Of a stretch of DNA of 64,000 nt, positions 51,367-60,773 are shown piece after piece. The stretch is from assembly GCA_047975765.1 (NCBI GenBank), contig JBKEEF010000013.1, forward strand, positions 1-64,000, written 5' to 3'. This stretch comes from JAQWBS01 sp047975765 (GTDB lineage Bacteria > Pseudomonadota > Alphaproteobacteria > RF32 > CAG-239). The notes beneath the pieces were generated by a model, which did no database searches, was not told the origin of the DNA, and saw nothing but the letters and a program-made list of their open reading frames with translations. A program made the translations under genes and the position numbers. Position 1 is the stretch's first letter. Each line of letters begins with the position of its first letter.

Positions 51367-53756
51367 AATTTACACTCTCTTGGTTGAAAGAACACCTCGA
51401 TACAGCATCAAGCCTTGATGAAATTGAAAGAAACCTAACCAAAGTTGGTTTGGAAGTCGAAGAAGTTTATAATCCTTCTTCAAAACTTGAAGGCTTCATT
51501 ACAGCTCGTATTGAATCAAAGGAAAAACATCCTGATGCAGACAAACTCAATGTTTTATCTGTCAACACTGGTAAAGAAATTTTACAAGTTGTTTGTGGTG
51601 CGCCAAACTGCTATGTGGGTTTGGTTGGTATTTTTGCACCAGTTGGTACAATGATTCCTCAATATAATGAAGAACTCAAAGTTGGTAAAATCAGAGGTTT
51701 AGAAAGCTTTGGTATGATGTGTTCTGAAAAAGAACTCTGCCTTGGAGATGATCATAGTGGTATTATTGAACTTCCAAAAGACACACCAGTTGGTGTGAGT
51801 GCTGCAGAAGTTGTGAATATTGATCCAGTAATTGATATTTCTGTTACACCAAACCGAGCAGATTGCTTAGGTGTTCGTGGAATTGCTCGTGACCTTGCTG
51901 CTGCGGGACTTGGTAAAATTAAAAAGCTAGATATACCACATGTCGAAGGAAGTTTCAAAAGTCCAATCAAAATTTCAGTTGAAGAGACACAAGCCTGTCC
52001 TGTTTATGTTGGCCGCTACATCAAAGGTGTGAACAACAAGGCTGAAACACCAAAATGGATGAAAGACAGACTTTCTGCAATTGGGCTTCGTCCGATTTCT
52101 CCACTCGTTGATATCACAAACTACATTAACTATGATTTAGCTCGTCCAATGCACGTTTTTGATGCTGATAAATTAACTGGAAATATCACAGTCAGAATGG
52201 CAAAAGAAGGCGAAAAATTCGTAGCTCTTGATGAAAAAGAATACACATTAGATACTCAATCTCTCGGTATTTGCGATGAAAAAGGAGTTCAATGTTTAGG
52301 CGGAATTATGGGTGGTCTTGAAAGTGGTTGTACTGCTGAGACTACAAATATCTTGCTTGAATGTGCATTGTTTGATGCGGAGAATATTGCAAGAACAGGT
52401 CGTAAATTTCAAATTGATTCAGACTCCCGTGCGAGATACGAACGTTGGGTGACCCCAAACTCTCAAAGACTTGGTTCTGATTATGCAACAAAACTCATTT
52501 TAGAGATTTGTGGTGGTGAAGTTTCTGAACTTGAAGTTTGTGGTAATGAAGAAAGAGAAAAACCTGTGGTTTATCTAGAACCAAGCAAAGCAAAACAAGT
52601 TTTAGGAACTGAAGTTTCTAAAGTTGAAATTATTGATGTTTTGGAAAACCTTGGGTTTGATATCAGCGAAGAAAATGGCAAAATTAAAGCCCTTGTTCCA
52701 CAATGGAGAGGTGACGTTTCTCTTGATGTGGATTTGGTTGAAGAGGTGATGAGAATTATTGGCTTGGATAACATCCCAGCAATTACACTTCCTCATGATA
52801 ACTTCCCTAAACAGACTTTGACACCTGCTCAAAGACGTGTTGTCACAGCTCGTCACGAGCTTGCTAGTCGTGGAATGTATGAAACAGTTACTTGGAGCTT
52901 CACAGATTCAAACATTGGTCAAATGTTCCGTAAATCTGCTGATGAAATTTTGCTTTCTAATCCAATTTCTGCAGAACTTGATGAGATGCGTCAATCTGTT
53001 TTACCAAATCTTTTGTTGGGCTTGAAAAACAATATTGTACGTGGCTATTCTGATGTTTCTCTCTTCGAAACTGGACCTGAATTTTATGGTAGAAATCCAG
53101 AAGAACAAAATTTTATGGTTTCAGGTATTAGAAGTGGAAATACATCTAAGAAAAGCTGGATTGGTGAAGTGAGAGCATATGACTTGTTCGATGCAAAGGC
53201 AGATGCAATTGCGGTAATTGCTGCAGCTAATGGACCATATGATAATGCTCAAATCACACTTGATGCTCCAAAATATTATCACCCAGGTAGAAGCGGTGTG
53301 CTTAGACTTGGTAAGAATGTATTGGCATATTTTGGAGAAATTCATCCTTCTGTTTTGAAAAAAATGGGAATCAAGCAGAAAGTGGTCGCTTTTGAAGTGA
53401 ATATGGACAATATTCCACTTCCAAGAAACACAGATGGAAAAGCAAAGAAAAGATTGGAACTTTCTCAATTTCAACCAGTTGAAAAAGATTTAGCTTTCAT
53501 TTTCAATAAAGATGTTCAAGCATCAAATATTATTGCTGCAGCAAAAAATGCAGACAAAGAGCATATTTCTGATGTGAGAATTTTCGATGTATATGAGGGT
53601 TCTAATATGGAAACTGGTAAAAAATCTATTGCTATTTCTGTGACTTTCCAACCAAAAGAAAAGACATATACTGATCAAGATATTGAAACTCTGATGAACA
53701 AAGTGATTGTTTCTGTTTCGCAAAAAACAGGTGGCGCAATCAGAGATATGAAATAA
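51363..53756 (+). CDS. pheT: Phenylalanyl-tRNA synthetase beta subunit
   Basis: A 797-residue partner of PheS with full domain content: B1-type tRNA-binding domain near residues 39-150 (IESKEKHPDADKLNVLSV), B3/4 editing domain with ISVTPNRADCLGVRGIARDL, B5 domain, the catalytic-like core (VTARHELASRGMYETVTWSF), and a C-terminal FDX-ACB domain (DLAFIFNKDVQASNI). It overlaps pheS by 4 bases, so translation is coupled. The length is normal. Confidence 0.97.
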   Translation: MKFTLSWLKEHLDTASSLDEIERNLTKVGLEVEEVYNPSSKLEGFITARIESKEKHPDADKLNVLSVNTGKEILQVVCGAPNCYVGLVGIFAPVGTMIPQYNEELKVGKIRGLESFGMMCSEKELCLGDDHSGIIELPKDTPVGVSAAEVVNIDPVIDISVTPNRADCLGVRGIARDLAAAGLGKIKKLDIPHVEGSFKSPIKISVEETQACPVYVGRYIKGVNNKAETPKWMKDRLSAIGLRPISPLVDITNYINYDLARPMHVFDADKLTGNITVRMAKEGEKFVALDEKEYTLDTQSLGICDEKGVQCLGGIMGGLESGCTAETTNILLECALFDAENIARTGRKFQIDSDSRARYERWVTPNSQRLGSDYATKLILEICGGEVSELEVCGNEEREKPVVYLEPSKAKQVLGTEVSKVEIIDVLENLGFDISEENGKIKALVPQWRGDVSLDVDLVEEVMRIIGLDNIPAITLPHDNFPKQTLTPAQRRVVTARHELASRGMYETVTWSFTDSNIGQMFRKSADEILLSNPISAELDEMRQSVLPNLLLGLKNNIVRGYSDVSLFETGPEFYGRNPEEQNFMVSGIRSGNTSKKSWIGEVRAYDLFDAKADAIAVIAAANGPYDNAQITLDAPKYYHPGRSGVLRLGKNVLAYFGEIHPSVLKKMGIKQKVVAFEVNMDNIPLPRNTDGKAKKRLELSQFQPVEKDLAFIFNKDVQASNIIAAAKNADKEHISDVRIFDVYEGSNMETGKKSIAISVTFQPKEKTYTDQDIETLMNKVIVSVSQKTGGAIRDMK

Positions 53757-53778
53757 ATATATTTTTTCTTAGTGTAAA

Positions 53779-53815
53779 AAAAAGATGGGCTATGATAATA
53801 GCCCATCTTTTTGGT
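53779..53815. terminator. Bidirectional rho-independent terminator
   Basis: AAAGATGGGCTAT and ATAGCCCATCTTT form a 13-bp stem around a short GATA-type loop, with A's before and T's after. It lies between convergent pheT and the large secreted protein gene. Confidence 0.9.
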
Positions 53816-53834
53816 TTAAAGCTTCTTCATATTT

Positions 53835-56162
53835 TTAGTATGAAGGAAGATTTGCTGTTAAATTTGATATTTCTTGATCAAACTCAGATTTATATGTAGT
53901 TGTCATTGTTGATGATTTAGTCGCTCCTAGGTACGTAATCATCGTATTTGAATAGCATTTATCGGCAGCTGCACCTTTATATTGACAATCGTATGCACTA
54001 CTTATTTTGCTACCACTAACAGCTGGCATTGTGTAAACACCGTTAATTGAGGTTTGACCTGTTGCTTCAAGATAGAATTGAGCCCCAGAGACAGATGTTA
54101 TGACGGAGTCAAAACCTGAATAACTTCTGTTTCCAAATATAGCACCAACAGATGGAGATGAGCTGTTTGTTTCTCTTGCATATACTCTTGCACTAGTCGA
54201 GTTTAGCTTGAAGTCAATATATGTGAACATATCTTGATTGTTTTGCCAGAAAAACTTACTGCTTCCATTCATTGTAAGCCCTCTTCCCCACCAGCCACAA
54301 TATGATTGGTGTTCTTTTATACAGTTTTCAATTTTTACAACCATTTTAGAACTACCATTCATTATAACTGTTGTATAATCAAAAACGTCACGATTTTTAG
54401 AACCAGATGCATAAGCACGGAATATAGCATTGTCATTCAAAGTTAATGTAGCACTTCCAATAAGATCATAAGGCTTACCACTTGTAGATTTGAAGTTATA
54501 CACAGCATTGTTTGACATTATGCATTTAGCATAAGTAATACCAACACTTGAGTATTGTGCTGAACCAGCATTAGCATTCATTACAGAATTGTTATACATT
54601 TCAAAAGGACACAAGTAGAATGGATAACCAATACCACTAAAGTCAAAGTCAATTCTTGCGGTATCTTTTAGAATTACTGAACAGATAGGGATGTCACTTA
54701 AGGTATAATCCTTAAATCCTGCAATATCGTCTGTAGGATTAGTTTGTTTAAAGTAAATCTGACCATTCTTTGTTACATTTGTTTTGGTATGGAATACACC
54801 ATAGTAAGCACCACCATCTATGCCAGTAATATTCAATTTAGCATCTTGTCCAACATTCATATTAACTAATTTTGTAAAATATGTTGAAGTGTTTGCTTGA
54901 TATGAGTAACCATCAGAATTTGTTGTTTTTTTGTTTTTCAATGTCATATAGTTATTACCTTGGAAAGTGAATGAGCCACTAAGTGCTGAATTCCCTTCAA
55001 TTAGGTTAACACCCATACCTGTAACACTTGAAACGTCGGCAACTAAATCTAAGTTTTTGAAAATTAGATTTTGCTTAGTGTTGACTAAAATTAAGCCTGG
55101 AGTAGCATTAAATGATACCCAATCAATCCATTTAGATGGTTGATTACTCTTAATGGAGAGTGTTAAATCAGAAAGAGTTGTATTATGTTCAACAGCTATA
55201 CCAAACCCCGTTGTAGTCTGGAAATCCCAAGTGATCTTAGAAAATTTATCTTGGTTTGTATCTGTTGCTTCTGAATATTTTCCATTGAAGAAATTTCTAC
55301 CAACTAGGTTTTGTCCAACAGGTAAGGTAATTTGTGTTTCACCACAAGTTAATGCTCCCCAGATTAGAACATTTCCTGTGATATTAGCATTTTTGGAGAT
55401 TGTAACGAGGTCGCTACATGTTTTAGCAACGGCAACTGCACCATCCCAAAGAACACATGCTCCATCTTTCACATAATAAGGAGCATCACATTTAACTTCT
55501 TTCTTACAACTTGTATATTTAGTACCTTGAGTGTCTGTACAAGACTTTGCACCTGCATCACCGCCATTGTCACACTTCATAAAAGTAGTATTACATTGAC
55601 AAGAGGTATATCTTTGTTTTCCATCTCCAGAATTACATACTGTTCCAACGCCAACTTGATCACTTGAACAAACATCATATCCAGCAGGACATGAACAAGT
55701 GTCATAGAGTTTTCCCGGAATTCCATAGTTTGGACCACCTTCAATTGTCTTATTACATAGCTTACCTGTTAATTCTGCTGGAGAAGCACAACTTGAGTTG
55801 TTCCATTTATATGTGGTTGTGTTACATCCGCAACCTTCATATTTTCCACCACATGATTCACCACTAACTGTTCTATTGTCAGTACAATTTGTAGCATCAT
55901 ATTTGAATTTTGCATCACAAGCACACGTTTTTCCATAAGCAGGATCCGTTGGGCAAAGGTCTTTTAAGAGTTTGCCTTGAGTGGTACATTGTTTTGCTGT
56001 GTAAGTATATCCACTAAGTTGACAAGGTTTTTGGTTGCCAACTGTTGAGGTTGTTTCTTTTTTCTCAATAAACCAGACACGAGCATATGAATTGTCTATG
56101 TTTATGAATGTTAAAATAAAAAGGGAAAATATCCCTAAAATAAAAATATAGCGTTTTTTCAT
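53835..56162 (-). CDS. Large secreted cysteine-rich protein
   Basis: An exported protein of about 775 residues. After a signal peptide (KKRYIFILGIFSLFILTFI...NSYA, about 1-28), residues 40-260 are a Cys-rich region of five or so degenerate repeats of about 45 residues, each with C-x-C pairs (CACDAKF, CGCNTT, CSCPAG, CQCNTT). The rest (about 270-775) is rich in Asn, Ser, Thr and Gly with evenly spaced hydrophobics (VILKDTARIDFDF, ATLTLNDNAIFRAYAS), as in right-handed beta-helix or autotransporter-like passenger domains. ATG 56162 follows GGAGGGGACT, so it was preferred to 56174. No autotransporter barrel was seen. Probably a surface or adhesion protein. Confidence 0.65.
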   Translation of the reverse strand: MKKRYIFILGIFSLFILTFINIDNSYARVWFIEKKETTSTVGNQKPCQLSGYTYTAKQCTTQGKLLKDLCPTDPAYGKTCACDAKFKYDATNCTDNRTVSGESCGGKYEGCGCNTTTYKWNNSSCASPAELTGKLCNKTIEGGPNYGIPGKLYDTCSCPAGYDVCSSDQVGVGTVCNSGDGKQRYTSCQCNTTFMKCDNGGDAGAKSCTDTQGTKYTSCKKEVKCDAPYYVKDGACVLWDGAVAVAKTCSDLVTISKNANITGNVLIWGALTCGETQITLPVGQNLVGRNFFNGKYSEATDTNQDKFSKITWDFQTTTGFGIAVEHNTTLSDLTLSIKSNQPSKWIDWVSFNATPGLILVNTKQNLIFKNLDLVADVSSVTGMGVNLIEGNSALSGSFTFQGNNYMTLKNKKTTNSDGYSYQANTSTYFTKLVNMNVGQDAKLNITGIDGGAYYGVFHTKTNVTKNGQIYFKQTNPTDDIAGFKDYTLSDIPICSVILKDTARIDFDFSGIGYPFYLCPFEMYNNSVMNANAGSAQYSSVGITYAKCIMSNNAVYNFKSTSGKPYDLIGSATLTLNDNAIFRAYASGSKNRDVFDYTTVIMNGSSKMVVKIENCIKEHQSYCGWWGRGLTMNGSSKFFWQNNQDMFTYIDFKLNSTSARVYARETNSSSPSVGAIFGNRSYSGFDSVITSVSGAQFYLEATGQTSINGVYTMPAVSGSKISSAYDCQYKGAAADKCYSNTMITYLGATKSSTMTTTYKSEFDQEISNLTANLPSY
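55440..56060 (-). repeat. Cysteine-rich tandem repeats inside a secreted protein
   Basis: Five or so diverged units of 40-50 residues share a C...L...C......Y..C.C pattern. Their boundaries are approximate because the units are degenerate. They probably form disulfide-linked modules outside the cytoplasm. Confidence 0.5.
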
Positions 56163-56266
56163 AGTCCCCTCCATGGTCGTAAGAAGAAAGTTTTATATAC
56201 TATTGATTATAGTTTAAAAAATATAATTTGACAATATGAAAGAATTTAATGTGAGGTTTTTTTTAA

Positions 56267-57205
56267 CTATTTTTCAAGAGGATGAGCTTTGTGATATTCT
56301 TTTTTTAGGGTCTCAATTTGCACTTCCGTGTAGCGCTGAGTCGTAGACAAAGAGGCATGTCCAAGGAGTTCTTGAAGTGCTCTTAAATCAGTCCCTTCTG
56401 CAAGTAAATGAGTGGCAAAAGAATGTCGAAGCGCATGAGGTGTTAAACTATCTGGAAGGTTAAGTTCGAGTCTAATCTTTTGAATTTTTCTCTGAATAAT
56501 TCGAGGGCTTAATTGCTCTCCTCTAGCGCCAAGGAAAAGGGATTCTGTCTTTTTTATTTCATAAGGACAAACCTTTTTATATTCTTTGATGTTTTCTAGA
56601 ACAATTGGCAGAATAGGAACGATTCGCTCTTTTTTTCCCTTACCTTTTATTTTAATGAATTCTTTATTAGCTAAATCTTCTTCCTTAAGTGAAAGAGCTT
56701 CCGAAATACGGAGTCCACAGCCATATAAAAGGGTGAAAATTGCCAAATCTCTAATATCTTGCCAGTCATTTCCGTACATTTCTTTGATATAGTCAAACAT
56801 ATTAAATGTTTCTGATACCTCAATTGCTTTCGGAAGCGTTTTTTCTTTTCTTGGGGCTGAGATAACAGAAATTGCAGAGTTATCTATGATTTCCTTAGTT
56901 CTCAAAAACTTGAAAAAAGATTTTAGTGTTGAAATTTTTCTTGCAACAGAGCTTTTAGAAATATGTTTTTGTTGTGCTAGAAAAGAAATGTATGATCGAA
57001 AGTCTCTCACTTCAAGTTTTGACAAAATATCAAGAGAAGGACATATTTTTTTTTCGTTAAAAAATAGGGTGAAATTTTGCAAATCCCTCATATAGGCATC
57101 TAATGTATGTTCAGAATAACCTTTTTCAGATTTGAGCCAAGATTTCCATTTTTCAATAACTTGCATAAAATCATGCTCAACATGATATTCAATTTTGCTT
57201 TTCAT
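56267..57205 (-). CDS. xerC: Tyrosine recombinase, XerC/XerD-like
   Basis: A 312-residue site-specific recombinase. The N-terminal SAM-like domain (15-120) precedes the catalytic domain, which has all expected residues: Arg166 (GCGLRISEAL), Lys about 189 (IKGKGKKERIVP), His257 and Arg260 (PHALRHSFATHLLAEGTDLR), His283 (LLGHASLSTTQ) and the nucleophile Tyr292 (RYTEV). The sequence fits the chromosome-dimer resolving XerC/D enzymes rather than a phage integrase, and no attachment site or phage genes are nearby. XerC and XerD cannot be separated by eye. Confidence 0.88.
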   Translation of the reverse strand: MKSKIEYHVEHDFMQVIEKWKSWLKSEKGYSEHTLDAYMRDLQNFTLFFNEKKICPSLDILSKLEVRDFRSYISFLAQQKHISKSSVARKISTLKSFFKFLRTKEIIDNSAISVISAPRKEKTLPKAIEVSETFNMFDYIKEMYGNDWQDIRDLAIFTLLYGCGLRISEALSLKEEDLANKEFIKIKGKGKKERIVPILPIVLENIKEYKKVCPYEIKKTESLFLGARGEQLSPRIIQRKIQKIRLELNLPDSLTPHALRHSFATHLLAEGTDLRALQELLGHASLSTTQRYTEVQIETLKKEYHKAHPLEK

Positions 57206-57229
57206 AGCCCTAATTATAGAACCAAAAAA

Positions 57230-57244
57230 TTAATTTAGGTTTAA
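57230..57244. promoter_or_regulatory. CtrA-type TTAA-N7-TTAA site
   Basis: TTAA-TTTAGGT-TTAA matches the CtrA site consensus and lies between the xer gene and the divergent 57330 gene. The pattern is expected several times per 64 kb by chance at this A+T content, so the site is only a candidate. Confidence 0.25.
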
Positions 57245-57329
57245 ACTAGACAAAAAAAACAAAGCGTGTTACATAGAACCTATCCTATTATAATTGTGTC
57301 TATTTTTATAAATTTTAATTTTTTTTACT

Positions 57330-57872
57330 ATGAAGAGAATTGTTATTGCGACAACCATGAAACAACCAGAAGAGGATGTTCAACTTGTTTTTTCTCAGTC
57401 ACACAGAAGACAATGCCGTGCATATCTTCCTGGAATGGGAATAACTGAAGATTCAGCTCCAGCTTTTTCTAAGGAACAAGAAGAACAAGTGAGGCTTATA
57501 AATGAAGCTGAAAATATTTTTCTGGGAGTGGTTTCCTACTATTATGTTTTTGCGATGAATTCTTTTTCCGAAATTTTACCTTTCGTGGAAAGTGAAATTG
57601 CAAGAATGAAAAATGAGACGGAGCAAGCTCGTGACAATCGCTATTTAGAAGACATGTACAATGTCCAAAAAAGCCTAAGTCAAAGAGATTTTGTTGCTCC
57701 TGAAACTGGTTGTTCCGAAAAAATGCGTGAAATTCTCGAAAAGAGGTGTCTTGATGGAATGTATAAGTCTGGTCACAACTGTCATGAATATCTTAACAAT
57801 ATCATGAATTGTGTTACTGGAAAAACATTGCCAATTAAAGACATGAAATTCAATTTCATTGGAAATTGCTGA
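57330..57872 (+). CDS. Hypothetical protein
   Basis: A 180-residue protein without a signal or membrane segment that stands out. It is rich in charged and Gln/Glu residues, with a helical central part (FSKEQEEQVRLINEAENIFLGVV) and five cysteines in the C-terminal half. The start at 57330 has no clear ribosome-binding site; a second ATG at 57357 is possible. No known family was recognised. It is followed by a terminator, so it is probably expressed alone. Confidence 0.5.
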   Translation: MKRIVIATTMKQPEEDVQLVFSQSHRRQCRAYLPGMGITEDSAPAFSKEQEEQVRLINEAENIFLGVVSYYYVFAMNSFSEILPFVESEIARMKNETEQARDNRYLEDMYNVQKSLSQRDFVAPETGCSEKMREILEKRCLDGMYKSGHNCHEYLNNIMNCVTGKTLPIKDMKFNFIGNC

Positions 57873-57881
57873 CAATGAAGA

Positions 57882-57920
57882 AAATACTGTTAATGCGTGA
57901 AGCATTGACAGTATTTTTTT
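57882..57920 (+). terminator. rho-independent terminator
   Basis: AAATACTGTTAATGC and GCATTGACAGTATTT pair over about 14 bp with one mismatch around GTGA, followed by a T run. It lies 10 bases past the end of the preceding gene. Confidence 0.8.
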
Positions 57921-58007
57921 ATAAATTGACAATAATAATGTCTGAAGTATTATCCTTAACTTAAAATCAATTATTTTAACATTATTAATTCTAACCCAAT
58001 CAAGTTT

Positions 58008-58349
58008 ATGGAAAGGTATGTTCTAGGTTTTTGGTTATTAACATTTCTTTTTGCTATTGTATTAATTTTTGTTTTTGTGCTGCTTGCTCATAATCGAGTT
58101 CTTAAAAAACAACTTTCTGAATTAAAACTTCAGTGCGATGATTTTCTAAAAGAAAAAGAAAAATCTTCTGATGTTTTCAACTATGTTGTTAAATATCTGA
58201 TAGCAACAACAGGAGTGGGGACGGCAAGACTTCGTGATAGAATGGCTTGTCTTGATTTGAGAAAAAGGCCCGAAGCAGAAATCAATGGGATTCAAGCCAT
58301 CCAAAAAATTATTGATGAGCTTGAAAGTTTTATGTATAAGAAAAACTAG
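58008..58349 (+). CDS. Small membrane-anchored helical protein
   Basis: A 113-residue protein with one N-terminal membrane helix (about 5-27, VLGFWLLTFLFAIVLIFVFVLL) and a soluble part with helices (LKKQLSELKLQCDDFLKEKEK) and a basic, Arg-rich segment (ARLRDRMACLDLRKRPE). Topology suggests an N-terminal anchor with the rest in the cytoplasm or periplasm. No family recognised. It is a lone gene with a terminator downstream. Confidence 0.55.
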   Translation: MERYVLGFWLLTFLFAIVLIFVFVLLAHNRVLKKQLSELKLQCDDFLKEKEKSSDVFNYVVKYLIATTGVGTARLRDRMACLDLRKRPEAEINGIQAIQKIIDELESFMYKKN

Positions 58350-58356
58350 CTTCATT

Positions 58357-58392
58357 AAAAAAGACTCCTTCTTAGAATGGTGTCTTTTTTTT
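58357..58392 (+). terminator. rho-independent terminator
   Basis: AAAAAAGAC-T-CC and GG-T-GTCTTTTTT pair with a T-T mismatch, and a T run follows. It ends the small membrane protein gene 8 bases before. Confidence 0.7.
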
Positions 58393-58470
58393 GTGCGTTA
58401 TTGAAAAGTTATTTGTTTTTTGTTTGCTGCTTTGATATGATTGTCGAAGTTTATGTTTAAGGAGTTTGTT

Positions 58471-60648
58471 TTGCCTAAAATTGTCGGAGTTTTACTGCCT
58501 TTGCCTTTCAATGATGTCTTTGACTATTTTGTTGAAGATGATGTTGAAGTTGGTCAAATTGTACGTGTGAAATTTGGACGAGATGAACAAATTGGGGTGG
58601 TTTGGAAAAATGGAAAGTCTTGTAAGTTGGATAACAGCAAGATTAAACCTATTTCTGAAGTTCTAGATTATCCACCTCTTTCAAAAGAATTAATGAAATT
58701 TATTTCATGGGTAGCAGAATATAATTTATCATTTCTTGGTTTGACCATGAAAATGGTCATTAGTGTCAAAGCGGCTTTCGAAGATAAAAAAACAACAACC
58801 CTTTATAGGCTTTCTGGGAAGACATTGGCAGAGGCAAAAGTTAGAAATTCGGATGCCCGTCACAAAGTTCTTCATTTCTTGAAGTTAGGTTCGGCGACTA
58901 AGTCAGAAATTGCCAAATGCTGTTTGGTCAGTCCCAGCGTGGTTGATGGTCTCATTAAGGGCGGAGTGCTCACACCAGTTGTTATTGAAAATGTTAAAGC
59001 GTTTGAAGAACCTCAAGCTGATTTCAAAAAAGTTGAATTAACGATAGAGCAAAAAATAGCTGCAGAAAATTTGGTTCAAAAAATGGATGAAGGTTTTTCG
59101 ACAACCTTGCTTCATGGGGTGACAGGAAGCGGAAAGACGGAAGTTTATTTCGAGGCAGTCGGAAAAGCGATTGATAATAGCGAGCAAGTCTTGATTATGG
59201 TTCCCGAAATTGCTTTAACGACTCAGTGGCTTTCTCGGTTTGAAAAAAGATTTGGGGTTAAACCTTGTTCTTGGCATTCAAATCTCTCTATGAGAGAACG
59301 TGTGGAAAATTGGCGTGCAATCATTGAAGGTCGTGCAAAAGTGATTATTGGCGCTCGTTCAGCTTTATTTTTGCCTTATCAAAATTTAGGGTTGATTGTG
59401 GTTGATGAAAGTCATGATCATTCTTTCAAACAAGAAGATGTTGTGAGCTATCAAGGTCGTGATATGGCAGTTGTGCGCGCGAAGTTTGAAAATATTCCAA
59501 TCATTCTTTCAACAGCAACTCCAGATTTGGAGACTGTTTGTAATGTTGAGGCGGGAAAATATGATTTACTCACTTTGAAATCTAGATTTGCCAATGCGCA
59601 AATGCCTGAAGTTAAAATTTTAGATTTGAAAAAAGATAAACCTCAAAAGGGAAGTTGGGGTGTTTCTTGGTTAGCACCAACGCTTGTAAAAGAAATTGAA
59701 GCTAATTTAGAACGTGGCGAGCAGTCTATGTTATTTCTCAATCGCAGAGGTTATGCTCCGCTTACCATTTGTCGTGATTGCGGTCATCGTATCCAATGTC
59801 CGCATTGTACAGCATGGTTGACAGAGCATCGTAAGACGAAAAAACTTGTTTGTCATCATTGTGGCTATGCAGTTTCTCTGCCTGAAAGATGTCCAGAATG
59901 TGGTTCTGAAGAGGGGTTAACAGCTTGCGGCCCTGGTGTTGAAAGGGTTGCGGAAGAAGTTAAGGCTCGTTTTCCAAAAGCTCGAATTGCAGTTATCTCT
60001 AGTGATATTACGCCAAGTTTGACTGAGGTTTCACAGATTATTACTCAAATGGAACAAGGCGAAGTAGATATAATTGTTGGAACGCAAATTTTGGCAAAAG
60101 GACATCATTTTCCAAGTCTGACTTTGGTTGGAATTGTTGATGCTGATTTGGGGTTAATGGGAAGTGACTTAAGAGCTTCTGAACAAACATTTCAACTTTT
60201 ATCTCAAGTGTCTGGGCGTGCTGGGCGAGGAGATAAAAAAGGAACGGTTTATGTTCAAACACTCAATCCTGAAAACGAAATTTTAAAAGCGCTCATTGAT
60301 AATGATTTTGAAAAGTTTCTTTCTATTGAAAAGAAAATGCGAAAAATCTTAAAAATGCCACCATTTGGAAAGCTTGCCGCTGTTGTTGTCTCGGGAGAAA
60401 ATAGGGAATTGACGGAGAAAGTTGCGATTTATTTGGGAAATGTGTCGCCTAATGATGATTTGGTCTCTACACTTGGTCCCGCACCAGCACCTGTTTATAT
60501 GTTGAGAGGAAAATATCGCTATCGGTTACTTTTGAAAACAACAAAGAATATTAAGATACAAGAAATTATCCATAAATGGTTGGGAAAAATAGAAATTCCT
60601 AAAAATGTGCGGGTTAATGTGGATATTGATCCTTATAGTTTTATGTAG
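58471..60648 (+). CDS. priA: Primosomal protein N' (PriA helicase)
   Basis: Restarts stalled replication forks. The N-terminus (GVLLPLPFNDVFDYFV) is typical, Walker A is LLHGVTGSGKTEVYFE, Walker B/DEAH box is VVDESHDHSF (DESH rather than the common DEEH), and the zinc-binding cysteines sit in CRDCGHRIQCPHC...CHHCG...CPECGSE. The C-terminal motifs (SGRAGRGDKKGTVYVQT) are present. Frames open at TTG 58441 and ATG 58453, but TTG at 58471 follows TAAGGAG by 6 bases, so I chose it; about 725 residues. Confidence 0.94.
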   Translation: MPKIVGVLLPLPFNDVFDYFVEDDVEVGQIVRVKFGRDEQIGVVWKNGKSCKLDNSKIKPISEVLDYPPLSKELMKFISWVAEYNLSFLGLTMKMVISVKAAFEDKKTTTLYRLSGKTLAEAKVRNSDARHKVLHFLKLGSATKSEIAKCCLVSPSVVDGLIKGGVLTPVVIENVKAFEEPQADFKKVELTIEQKIAAENLVQKMDEGFSTTLLHGVTGSGKTEVYFEAVGKAIDNSEQVLIMVPEIALTTQWLSRFEKRFGVKPCSWHSNLSMRERVENWRAIIEGRAKVIIGARSALFLPYQNLGLIVVDESHDHSFKQEDVVSYQGRDMAVVRAKFENIPIILSTATPDLETVCNVEAGKYDLLTLKSRFANAQMPEVKILDLKKDKPQKGSWGVSWLAPTLVKEIEANLERGEQSMLFLNRRGYAPLTICRDCGHRIQCPHCTAWLTEHRKTKKLVCHHCGYAVSLPERCPECGSEEGLTACGPGVERVAEEVKARFPKARIAVISSDITPSLTEVSQIITQMEQGEVDIIVGTQILAKGHHFPSLTLVGIVDADLGLMGSDLRASEQTFQLLSQVSGRAGRGDKKGTVYVQTLNPENEILKALIDNDFEKFLSIEKKMRKILKMPPFGKLAAVVVSGENRELTEKVAIYLGNVSPNDDLVSTLGPAPAPVYMLRGKYRYRLLLKTTKNIKIQEIIHKWLGKIEIPKNVRVNVDIDPYSFM

Positions 60649-60703
60649 TCAATTTTTCATTGGAATTTAGAAAAATAAAACTTATATAAAAATAAGGTGG
60701 AAA

Positions 60704-60718
60704 TTAAGCTTATTTTAA
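60704..60718. promoter_or_regulatory. CtrA-type site ahead of the ATP synthase operon
   Basis: TTAA-GCTTATT-TTAA, 56 bases before atpH, fits the CtrA consensus TTAA-N7-TTAA. The gap (60649-60773) is AT-rich and has more TTAA words at N6 spacing, so chance is a real alternative. Confidence 0.25.
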
Positions 60719-60773
60719 TTGATTGAGAGTTAAATTTGCTTAAAATTGATTAAAATTATTTAGAGTATATGAG

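Noticed and set aside
56267..57205. Phage or island integrase
   Set aside because: The domain layout and C-terminal motifs fit chromosomal Xer recombinases; there are no nearby phage genes, att repeats or tRNA genes.
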